Position numbers and translations under genes: made by a program. 64,000 bases of DNA from Vibrio ulleungensis (GTDB taxonomy: Bacteria > Pseudomonadota > Gammaproteobacteria > Enterobacterales > Vibrionaceae), in the NCBI RefSeq assembly GCF_016900875.1, contig NZ_JAFEUM010000001.1, positions 275,241-339,240 of the forward strand. Reading direction: 5' to 3'. Of this stretch, positions 42,473 to 50,410 are shown piece after piece. Positions within the stretch are counted from its first letter, which is position 1. Every line of letters starts with the position of its first letter. The notes under the pieces are model-generated. The model was not told the origin of the DNA. It saw only the letters and a list, made by a program, of their open reading frames with translations, and did no database searches.

Positions 42473-43072
42473 ATGAAGTCTAATAGCATAATGTGTCTGG
42501 CGGCAATGGCCAGCTTAACCCCTGTGATCACTCAGGCTGAGGTGAATCGCTATCTAGAGTATGCGGATCTTGGGCTGTTGGTGGCCAATGAATCAAAAAT
42601 GTCGGGTCAGTACCCTGTTCGCATGGACATGGCTTTAAAAAGTGGGAATTGGAATGGCCTGTATCTATTGCCCAAATATCAATACGAAGCGACCTCGTTA
42701 GAGCAGATTGACTATTCGTTCAGTAAATTCACGCTGCTTATGGGCTATCAGTATGACGGTGAACGTTGGTCTTTTGGGCTTAATGCAGGTCCAGTAAGGG
42801 GCACCGAAGACTACGGATTTTCACACTATCAAAGTCTTGGAGTGACTGGTAATCTCTACACCGGTTATCAGCTGAGTTCTGATTGGCGTGGAGAGTTTAG
42901 TATCGAGCCATTGGGTTGGCGTGATGGGCTAACGACCTACACCAATTTTGATGTGATCCACATGCTCAGCCGCCATATTGATATACGAGGTACTTTCTCT
43001 GTCCATATGCGCGACCTTGAGTTCGACGATAAGCAGCTTCTTGTGGGCGTCGCCGGTCGATATCGTTTCTAG
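42473..43072 (+). CDS. Small outer-membrane beta-barrel protein
   Basis: A 199-residue exported protein: signal peptide (cut near TQAEVN), alternating strands such as WNGLYLLPKYQYEATSL and a C-terminal GVAGRYRF ending in an aromatic residue. It has no recognised family. The ATG is 1 bp after the phosphoesterase stop with AGGGGTAAC as ribosome site, so the two are made together; together they may form a phosphate scavenging pair, which is inference. Confidence 0.65.
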   Translation: MKSNSIMCLAAMASLTPVITQAEVNRYLEYADLGLLVANESKMSGQYPVRMDMALKSGNWNGLYLLPKYQYEATSLEQIDYSFSKFTLLMGYQYDGERWSFGLNAGPVRGTEDYGFSHYQSLGVTGNLYTGYQLSSDWRGEFSIEPLGWRDGLTTYTNFDVIHMLSRHIDIRGTFSVHMRDLEFDDKQLLVGVAGRYRF

Positions 43073-43082
43073 TGCAACGGTG

Positions 43083-43622
43083 CTATTTGCGCTTTAACGC
43101 TGAGTGTTGCGATACGTAATCCACCACAAATTGTGCAATAGAATCGATATCATTAATCGCTAACTGCGGCAGGTCTGTGCGTTGCACAGGCTCGTCGGCA
43201 GCTATGGCGATAATCGTTGGATCGCTGACGTGCAGCCACGGTTTTTCCAGTTCCGTTCTATGAAGCTCTATTTTGGGAAAGGATAGATGCTTATAGCCCT
43301 CGACAAGAATCAGATCTAACTGTGCGATATCAAAGCGAGAAAGTAATTCTTCAAAGCTGGGCTCTTGCTGAGGTGTTTCAACCATCATTGCGTGTCTATT
43401 TGCAGACGCTATTAGCATTTGAGCGGCTCCTGCTTTACGCAGCCGATAGCTGTCTTTACCTGGCTGGTCGATGTCAAAGTCGTGGTGAGCGTGTTTAAGC
43501 ATGCCTATTCTTAGGCCAGCTGAAGTTAACTTAGGCAGCAGTTGCTCAAGAAGGGTGGTTTTTCCGGTTCCTGAATACGCGGCAAAACCTAGTATGGGTA
43601 GTGTGTGGTCATTGGTTATCAT
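43083..43622 (-). CDS. mobB: MobB, molybdopterin-guanine dinucleotide accessory GTP-binding protein
   Basis: A 179-residue protein with Walker [14 protein letters not shown] and the conserved [20 protein letters not shown] segment of MobB, which helps attach GMP to molybdopterin. ATG 43622 is chosen because GGA lies seven bases before it; ATG 43634 has no site. It overlaps the mobA 3' end by 14 bp, so the pair is co-translated. Needed for molybdoenzymes such as nitrate or DMSO reductases elsewhere. Confidence 0.9.
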   Translation of the reverse strand: MITNDHTLPILGFAAYSGTGKTTLLEQLLPKLTSAGLRIGMLKHAHHDFDIDQPGKDSYRLRKAGAAQMLIASANRHAMMVETPQQEPSFEELLSRFDIAQLDLILVEGYKHLSFPKIELHRTELEKPWLHVSDPTIIAIAADEPVQRTDLPQLAINDIDSIAQFVVDYVSQHSALKRK

Positions 43623-44202
43623 TTTTTTGTCCATATTCAGAAAGTTGCTGCGGCGTATTAAGGTTAATAAAACAATGCGTAGCATCGCTAAAGTCGACGT
43701 AACCGACCTTACACTCTCGATAGAGCAAGCGAACTTTACGCTCTCCTCTTTCAAGAAATTGGTTGAGCTTAGGAAGAGCATTTTGATGATACATGCAAAA
43801 AACCGGCTGCTGATGCTCGCCGTCATGAGCGACTAAGATGTCGATATCATCAGAAATTTCGTGCATGAAGCGCTTAACGTAATCATCGGCAAGATAAGGG
43901 CTATCACAAGGAACAAAACCAACCCAATGAGTGCTTGAATGGGTGAGTCCTGCATGTATACCGCCTAATGGTCCTGGGTATCCGGTTAGCTCATCTTTGA
44001 AAACAGGGGCTAACTGGCGATACTCATCAAGGTTACGATTGGCGTTGATGCTAATGCTATCTGTTTGGGCTGATAAACGATTGAACACATGGTGTATCAG
44101 CGGGATGCCTGCCAGCTCAATAAGGCCTTTATCTTCGCCTCCCATGCGCGTGGCTTGGCCACCGGCTAAAATAACCCAACTTACAGGGTGTGGATTTGGC
44201 AT
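43609..44202 (-). CDS. mobA: MobA, molybdenum cofactor guanylyltransferase
   Basis: A 197-residue nucleotidyltransferase. [20 protein letters not shown] is the MobA start motif (LAGG-x-x-x-RMGG-x-DKG), and FVPCDSPYL is the metal Asp site. It joins GMP from GTP to molybdopterin. Start 44202 is chosen because TTGAGA lies upstream; a longer GTG frame from 44241 has no site. It precedes mobB with overlapping ends. Confidence 0.92.
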   Translation of the reverse strand: MPNPHPVSWVILAGGQATRMGGEDKGLIELAGIPLIHHVFNRLSAQTDSISINANRNLDEYRQLAPVFKDELTGYPGPLGGIHAGLTHSSTHWVGFVPCDSPYLADDYVKRFMHEISDDIDILVAHDGEHQQPVFCMYHQNALPKLNQFLERGERKVRLLYRECKVGYVDFSDATHCFINLNTPQQLSEYGQKNDNQ

Positions 44203-44313
44203 TAAAGTTCTCAACCGTTTGACAGCGTTAGTATTTGGCACAGTGTAATCGCAGCACGCAACCTCGACAAGCCAGTTTAGGCGACTGATTAACCGCCTGT
44301 CGCGTCTAAGGAA

Positions 44314-47058
44314 CTATTTTGTTCCAGAACGTGAGTTGGGGTTAAAAAGCCTTAGCCTGTTGGCATTGCTGACTACCGTAATTGACGACAAAGACATTGC
44401 GATGCCCGCGACAATTGGGTTAAGCAACATACCCGTAATTGGGTACAGCAACCCCGCAGCGATAGGAATGCCTAAGCTGTTATAGATAAACGCCCCCCAC
44501 AGGTTCTGTTTTATGTTGCTGAGTGTCGCTTTACTGATGGCTATCGTGTGCGATATGCCATTGAGTGAGCCTCGCATAAGCGTGATGTCGGCACTTTCGA
44601 TGGCGACATCGGTTCCTTGGCCGATGGCAAATCCTACGTCCGATTGCGCAAGGGCAGGGGCATCATTGATTCCATCTCCAACCATTCCGACCACTAATCC
44701 CTGTTGCTGCAAGCGCTTAACCCAGTCGAGCTTATCTGAGGGCATTAAACTGGCATGGTATTCATCAATATTGACTTGCGCTGCCACTGCCTTCGCCACT
44801 TCTGGTGTGTCTCCGGTAAGCATGACGACTTTGACACCGAGCGCCTGCAATTGAGCAATGGCTTGTTTGGAATCGGACTTGATAGGGTCGCTAATCGCAA
44901 ACTCAGCCACAAATTGGTTATCGATCGCCAAATAAACATGGGTATCGCTCGGGTGACTAGCAAAGCAGTGACCTTTGGTGCTGTCGACACCAACTTGTGT
45001 CATTAGAGTCTGATTGCCTAGCGAAATGCGGTGCTCATTCCAATGGGCTGTTAAGCCCAACCCAGCAACCGCTTGAATGTTTGAAAGAGTAAGGTTGGTG
45101 GTGGCTTCATGCGCACTATAACTAAATGACTTAAGGCTATCGGCAAGAGGGTGCGACGACCCTATCTCCATTTGATACACCAATGTCAAAATCTGTTCTG
45201 GCGTGGCGAGCTCACTGGCGTGTAAATAATGGTGTGTCACGCTAGGTTTACCCTGGGTGATCGTGCCGGTTTTGTCCATGATCACCACATCTATCTCACT
45301 GGCTTTTTGCAATGCATCCCCATTACGGATCAGCCCACCGACCTCAGCGGCTTTGCCGATCCCAATCATCGTCGAAATTGGCGTAGCTAATCCCAGAGCA
45401 CAAGGGCAAGCGATGATTAATACCGATGTAGCGGCGACCAAAGTATTGACCAGTACAGGCTGCGGTCCAAATAGAGCCCAAGCGACAGCAGTAACAATAG
45501 CGATGATGATGACGATTGGGACAAATATCGCCGACACTTTATCTGCCAACTGGCTAATGGGTGGTTTTGAATTTTGCGCTTTGGACACCATGTCGACAAT
45601 ATGCGCCAGCAACGTGTCACGGCCAATTTTAGTGGCTTCGATGGTGATGGAGTGATCACCATTAACCGTGCCTGCCGATACGCTATCACCTTTCGATTTG
45701 CTGACGGCAATTGGTTCACCCGTTAACATGGACTCATCAATATTGGTGTTCCCATTAAGCACAATGCCGTCTACTGGGATGCGTTCGCCATTACGGATCA
45801 GAATTTGGTCACTCACCTGCACATCGTCTATGGGAGTGAGTTGAGGCTCACCTTTGGCATCGAGGACCATCGCGGTTTTGGCTTGCAAGTCGAGCAGGCG
45901 ATTGATCGCTTTTGAGGTTCGACCGCGCGCTTTAACCTCAAGAGCTTGTCCCAGATTAATGAGTCCTATGATCATCGCGCTTGCTTCAAAATAGAGATGA
46001 CGAGAGTTGGCAGGAACAAGCTCTGGAAATAACACCACGAACATCGAATATAGCCACGCTGATGAGGTGCCAAGGGCAATCAAGGTATCCATGTTACTGG
46101 TTCGATTTTGCAGTGCACTGATAGCACCAGTAAAGAAATGCTTCCCTGCAATCCACATGATGGCAAGGGTGACAAGTCCTACTAAGAACCAAAGAATGCG
46201 TGAACTGGTGCTGACAAGCTCCATACTACCATCGACAAACATGCTGGCCATGAGGATCAGTCCCAAGCCTGTCCCTAGTGCGGCGTTGCGCAGTTTATCC
46301 TTGTATTCGTCCTGTATTGCTTGCTCTCGTAGCTCTGCAGATTTTGCTTCATCGACGATCGGCGATGCGCCATAACCGGCTTTTTCGATAACTTGCTTGA
46401 TACGAGCAGAATCCAACTCGGTATAGACCGTGGCGGTACGATTACCAAAGTTGATGGCAACGTCTTCAACCCCTTCGAGTTTGTTTAATGCATTCTCGAT
46501 AGTTCGCACGCAACTTGCGCAGGTGACACCAGACAAGTTGTATCGCAAGTAGGATTGAGTGTTTGGTTGTTCTGATTTTTGTGTTTGAGAGTCACTGTCA
46601 GAAAGAGAGGTAGTTGGGTCTTGATTAGGAGCGCCTTCTTTAACCGTTTCAACCGCGCTGGAAGTCGCAAGATAATTTAAGTCATTAAGACGCGCAGATA
46701 ATTGTGCTCGGCTAAGCGACGACTCAATCGTCACCGTTTTGTCCGCGACATTTACCGTAACCTTTGCACTCGCATCGTCTTCTAAAATGGCATTAGTGAG
46801 TTTTTTCGCACAGCCACCACAATTTACATTTTGGGTGTCGAATTGATTATCCTGATGACATAAGCTCGCGCGGTAACCCACCTCTTCAATAATGGCGATG
46901 GTTTGTTGTGGTGCTAGGTGAGTGGTCAATACTGCAGATTGTTTATCCTCAGCGGCTGCTAATTCTAACAGAGGATCGTGCTCAAGGAGCGCTTTGTGAG
47001 TCTTGTTCACGCAGCCCATGCACGACCAACCACTAACATTCAATTGATACTGGCTCAT
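44314..47058 (-). CDS. copA: Copper-exporting P-type ATPase CopA
   Basis: A 914-residue P1B-type ATPase. Three N-terminal metal-binding sites: GWSCMGC (Cys13, Cys16), NCGGC and GVTCASC. The membrane CPC motif is in ACPCALGLATP; DKTGTIT is the phosphorylation site and GDGINDAPAL the hinge. AFIYNSLG and AGIAMSLSS carry the Tyr-Asn and Met-x-x-Ser-Ser features that mark Cu(I) transport. It starts after AAGGAGATCAACGC and overlaps the merR-type gene by 4 bp (ATGA), so both form one operon. Confidence 0.94.
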   Translation of the reverse strand: MSQYQLNVSGWSCMGCVNKTHKALLEHDPLLELAAAEDKQSAVLTTHLAPQQTIAIIEEVGYRASLCHQDNQFDTQNVNCGGCAKKLTNAILEDDASAKVTVNVADKTVTIESSLSRAQLSARLNDLNYLATSSAVETVKEGAPNQDPTTSLSDSDSQTQKSEQPNTQSYLRYNLSGVTCASCVRTIENALNKLEGVEDVAINFGNRTATVYTELDSARIKQVIEKAGYGASPIVDEAKSAELREQAIQDEYKDKLRNAALGTGLGLILMASMFVDGSMELVSTSSRILWFLVGLVTLAIMWIAGKHFFTGAISALQNRTSNMDTLIALGTSSAWLYSMFVVLFPELVPANSRHLYFEASAMIIGLINLGQALEVKARGRTSKAINRLLDLQAKTAMVLDAKGEPQLTPIDDVQVSDQILIRNGERIPVDGIVLNGNTNIDESMLTGEPIAVSKSKGDSVSAGTVNGDHSITIEATKIGRDTLLAHIVDMVSKAQNSKPPISQLADKVSAIFVPIVIIIAIVTAVAWALFGPQPVLVNTLVAATSVLIIACPCALGLATPISTMIGIGKAAEVGGLIRNGDALQKASEIDVVIMDKTGTITQGKPSVTHHYLHASELATPEQILTLVYQMEIGSSHPLADSLKSFSYSAHEATTNLTLSNIQAVAGLGLTAHWNEHRISLGNQTLMTQVGVDSTKGHCFASHPSDTHVYLAIDNQFVAEFAISDPIKSDSKQAIAQLQALGVKVVMLTGDTPEVAKAVAAQVNIDEYHASLMPSDKLDWVKRLQQQGLVVGMVGDGINDAPALAQSDVGFAIGQGTDVAIESADITLMRGSLNGISHTIAISKATLSNIKQNLWGAFIYNSLGIPIAAGLLYPITGMLLNPIVAGIAMSLSSITVVSNANRLRLFNPNSRSGTK

Positions 47059-47480
47059 GCGTTGATCTCCTTGGTGGTGTCCGCCCAAGATTCGATTAAG
47101 CAACAAACAGATTCACCATTGGGCGTCGAATCGGGCTCTTGTTCCCACTGTGCTTTGGTCTCTTGAAGCATGGTCAAATGTGTTTTCATCTGCTCAATTT
47201 GAGCTTTGGTTTGTTCTATGTGCTGCAGCAATAACTGACGGACGGTTGGACAGGGAGATTGCCCCTCATTCGCTGCGTCGATGATTTGCTCTATTTGATT
47301 TAAGCTGAAACCAATTTCACGCGCTTGGTGAATAAACTTGAGTCGCTGCAACGCTGCCAAGTCGTATTCTTTGTATCCGTTGTGCGGGTTTTTCGTTGCC
47401 GTCAGTAAACCACGTTTGGTGTAGTAACGTACGGTGTCCGTTGGTACGGCAGCTTTTTTAGCGAGTTGAGAAGTGAGCAT
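47055..47480 (-). CDS. MerR-family metal-responsive regulator of the copA operon
   Basis: A 141-residue MerR protein, N-terminal helix-turn-helix LTSQLAKKAAVPTDTVRYYT and a dimer helix to about 118. By position Cys77 (in SPCPTV) corresponds to Ser77 of CueR and Cys79 of ZntR, and CC at 126-127 lies near the metal loop. That Cys is the usual mark of sensors for divalent ions, whereas CueR-type copper sensors have Ser. The partner gene is nonetheless a Cu(I) pump. ATG 47480 is chosen as the MerR-typical start. It begins the operon. Confidence 0.82.
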   Translation of the reverse strand: MLTSQLAKKAAVPTDTVRYYTKRGLLTATKNPHNGYKEYDLAALQRLKFIHQAREIGFSLNQIEQIIDAANEGQSPCPTVRQLLLQHIEQTKAQIEQMKTHLTMLQETKAQWEQEPDSTPNGESVCCLIESWADTTKEINA

Positions 47481-47630
47481 AATGGCAATCCACGGTAACA
47501 TCATGACTTAAGCATAAAACCTTGGAGTAGCTCCCAGGTCAAGTGAATTGCATAAAAAACTTTCTACGCTGTCGGCAATACAATAACGCTCACTTCTTTA
47601 CGATTAAGAATCTTGGCCCAATGGGCTAGC

Positions 47631-49331
47631 TTAAAAGTCCGCTTCTCGACAAAAGCTCACCCATTGCTGAGTGATAGGATGGGTAAACGCCAATTGTTCT
47701 GCGTGCAAATATAGGCGATCACTTTTTTGTCCATACAATGCATCACCGACGATCGGAGCATTCAATCCCTCTTTGTGGGCGCAATGAACACGTAGCTGAT
47801 GAGTACGTCCTGTGTGAGGTTCAAGCGTGACTTTGGTGAAGGCGTCGACATGATCCACCACTGAAAAATGAGTCAATGCAGGCTTGCCGTCTTGGCTACT
47901 GACCATTTGACGTGGCAAATCATAAGGGTCAGCACATAGCGGCAAATCGATTTGACCATTTTGTTCTAACAGCTCACCTTGCACTAACGCGACATACCGC
48001 TTTTTGACTTCTCGGGTAATAAACTGCTTTTGCAGGTGCTTGTTAGCGCGTTGCGAAAGAGCAAATACCAGCAGGCCAGACGTTGCCATGTCGAGTCTAT
48101 GCAGCACAAACACTTTATCGGCATTTGGACACAGTGCTTCAACGCGTGTTTTGGCGCTGTCGGTGATTTTGCGACCCGGTACCGATAGCAACCCATCGGG
48201 CTTATGGATCACGATAAAATGCTCATCCTGATGGATCACTTCGATGGATTTATGCTGCGCTGGGTTCTCTTCTAAGGGATCTGGGTCAACCTCTAAGCCT
48301 AGTAACATGTGTCCCAGAATTGGGTGACACTTACTCATGCATGACGGGTACACTTGCTTGTGATGGCGAATTTCTGACTTAGGAGAGTGTCCCCACCAAA
48401 ATTCGGCCATGGCAATTGGCGTTAAGCCATGCGCGTAAGCGTATTGTAGGAGCTTAGGTGCAGCGCACTCACCGGCTCCTGCGGGCGGCACTTTATAGGC
48501 GGTATTGGCAAAGATTTGGTTTAAATCTTTGTATTCACCCTGTGCATTAAGAAACGAGTATTGAGCAAAGAGTTTATGCTGCAGTCGATGTGACTGCTCG
48601 GCTCTAGCTTGTCGAGCGTTTTCCAAGCTTTGCTGACACTCATTCACTTGAGACTGAATGTGCTCTGTCTTTTGCTTCCAATCCGCTTTTAGTGTCGCCA
48701 GCGCTCTTTTTTCTACAATGCTTTGCTGCGCCAGCTGCTGATTCAGTACCTCAATGGCTTGCGGCTGTTGAGACGTTTCAGCGAGGCGGCGCTGCTGCTT
48801 ACGCTCCGCGCGACTGTTCACCATGTTTGCTTGTAAAGCGGAAATTTCGCTTTTGGCTTGCTGCTCGATAGTGGATAGCTTAGAAAGCAGATCTGGCAGT
48901 GTAGGGTCGGCTTCTAGATCGTTTAGCTTGGCGTGCAATGCGTTAAGCGTGTCCATCTCCTCTGCGAAAAAGCTCGTTGCATCCAGCATGTCATAAACAG
49001 GAGGTACGAACCCTAGGTGGTGATTACTATCATCAATTTTGCCAGAAAAGCCCGACAAATAACCCGTTTCACCTTGTGCGTTTTTTACTATCAGCACTCC
49101 AAACATCTTCCCGCGCGAACTTTGTTGCGTATCGTTTAAATCGCCGATCTCGGAAAGCGCAAATAGAGCGTTCCACTTTTTGTTCGCTATTAGCCTTTGC
49201 TGTAGGTGTTGAGAGGCTAAAACCGCAATATCGTGTGGCTGATAATAAAAGGGAAAGGTAAATCGCTTTGGTAGCTCAATAGAGTCAGAGCGCAGAGGGA
49301 AAAACAGTGTATCGAGAGAAGGGGTCGGCAT
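47631..49331 (-). CDS. RluA-family 23S rRNA pseudouridine synthase with long N-terminal extension
   Basis: A 566-residue protein. The C-terminal 220 residues are the RluA catalytic domain: HKPDGLLSVPGR, catalytic Asp in VLHRLDMATSGLLVFAL, and GRTHQLRVHCAH. The first 340 residues hold an N-terminal region of unknown fold, then a charged coiled coil (about 170-280, AELRK/Q-rich) and a SAYKVPPAGAGEC-like linker. This long form is found in Vibrio and relatives and isomerises uridine in RNA; exact site not predictable. The ribosome site is weak. Confidence 0.82.
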   Translation of the reverse strand: MPTPSLDTLFFPLRSDSIELPKRFTFPFYYQPHDIAVLASQHLQQRLIANKKWNALFALSEIGDLNDTQQSSRGKMFGVLIVKNAQGETGYLSGFSGKIDDSNHHLGFVPPVYDMLDATSFFAEEMDTLNALHAKLNDLEADPTLPDLLSKLSTIEQQAKSEISALQANMVNSRAERKQQRRLAETSQQPQAIEVLNQQLAQQSIVEKRALATLKADWKQKTEHIQSQVNECQQSLENARQARAEQSHRLQHKLFAQYSFLNAQGEYKDLNQIFANTAYKVPPAGAGECAAPKLLQYAYAHGLTPIAMAEFWWGHSPKSEIRHHKQVYPSCMSKCHPILGHMLLGLEVDPDPLEENPAQHKSIEVIHQDEHFIVIHKPDGLLSVPGRKITDSAKTRVEALCPNADKVFVLHRLDMATSGLLVFALSQRANKHLQKQFITREVKKRYVALVQGELLEQNGQIDLPLCADPYDLPRQMVSSQDGKPALTHFSVVDHVDAFTKVTLEPHTGRTHQLRVHCAHKEGLNAPIVGDALYGQKSDRLYLHAEQLAFTHPITQQWVSFCREADF

Positions 49332-49448
49332 GAGAGTAGATCGCGCAGAGTACAGTGGGAAACTGCGCTTAGGATACCGAATCGGCTAGACGATTGCGAC
49401 TAGAGCTGAAGCGAATGCGCCCACACCTTGAAATGTGAGCGCAAAATT

Positions 49449-50201
49449 TTAATTGAACTGGTATTTGTAGCCTAGGCTAAAGCGCTCTTCTTGACCGTAA
49501 GAGTTATCTTGAATAAAGGTATACGCGGTCAAACTATGTTGGTCGGTGACTTGATAACCGAATCCACCACCAATCCAGTAGCCACTGTAGTCGTTACTTC
49601 CCATAGCTCCGCCTCCAAACATGGTAAAGGTAAGGTTGGTCGTTAACGGTCTAAGTGCAAATGCACCAAGGTAACCGGAGTGGCTGGTTTGTGGAATCAC
49701 GACATATGGGTTATCCAGTGATGCTCCTGGATTGAAGCACGCTGCACTGGTATCTGATGTGTCACACACTACTTCAGCGTCGTTATACGTATAACCAGCC
49801 ATTGGGAATATTTGGAATCCACCTGGGGTGAACCCAAAGTACGACAATGGCATGAATGTTCCAACGCTGTAATTAGTCTGCGTTGTACCGTCAGCAAATT
49901 CATTCTTACCAAAATTAAAATTAACGATGCCTACGTCGAATAACCAAGAACCACCCACACGCCACTGTGAAGCGTCTTCGTTAAGTGAGACATTGATTTT
50001 TCGTACTGGATCAAACGCCAATGAGCCAGAAAATGTCCACTTGTCGTTATTGCCATGGTAGTTATCTGAGTATGAGACGCCCATTTGTGTCGTGATACGG
50101 GTTGGGTCATCCGCCAACTTTTGATTGTCTTCCTTGGCTTCTGCCGCTTGCACTAGGCTAGATAGTGGAATCAGCGCCAAGAGAGTAAGTAATTTTTTCA
50201 T
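49449..50201 (-). CDS. Exported outer-membrane-type protein (beta-barrel), function unknown
   Basis: A 250-residue protein with signal peptide MKKLLTLLALIPLSSLVQA. The rest is rich in alternating strands and aromatic residues and ends GYKYQFN, a barrel-like terminus without final Phe. DTSDTSAACFNPG contains two cysteines that may bridge. I recognise no family. ATG 50201 is chosen for the signal peptide; the longer frame from 50264 would add a non-signal start. Confidence 0.68.
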   Translation of the reverse strand: MKKLLTLLALIPLSSLVQAAEAKEDNQKLADDPTRITTQMGVSYSDNYHGNNDKWTFSGSLAFDPVRKINVSLNEDASQWRVGGSWLFDVGIVNFNFGKNEFADGTTQTNYSVGTFMPLSYFGFTPGGFQIFPMAGYTYNDAEVVCDTSDTSAACFNPGASLDNPYVVIPQTSHSGYLGAFALRPLTTNLTFTMFGGGAMGSNDYSGYWIGGGFGYQVTDQHSLTAYTFIQDNSYGQEERFSLGYKYQFN

Positions 50202-50410
50202 TGTATTTGCTGCGTAGTGGACTAAAACGCGATCATTGTCACGGACAATGGTTGAGATTGTCAACTTACTTTATTGAGAATCAGTTATAAGAAGACAATA
50301 TCACCGTTATTGATTAGAAAGTTTTTGGATAGACAGTGAACAGATTAGAAATTAAAAAGGTCCCTAGCTATCTAGAGACCTTAGTAACGGTTGGGTAACA
50401 GGGTTATTGG

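Noticed and set aside
43082..43085. Riboswitch or large RNA motif in any leader
   Set aside because: No conserved riboswitch core (TPP, FMN, lysine, glycine, cobalamin) was recognised in the leaders; the only structured leaders are the attenuator before ABC-F and the possible VF530 hairpin.
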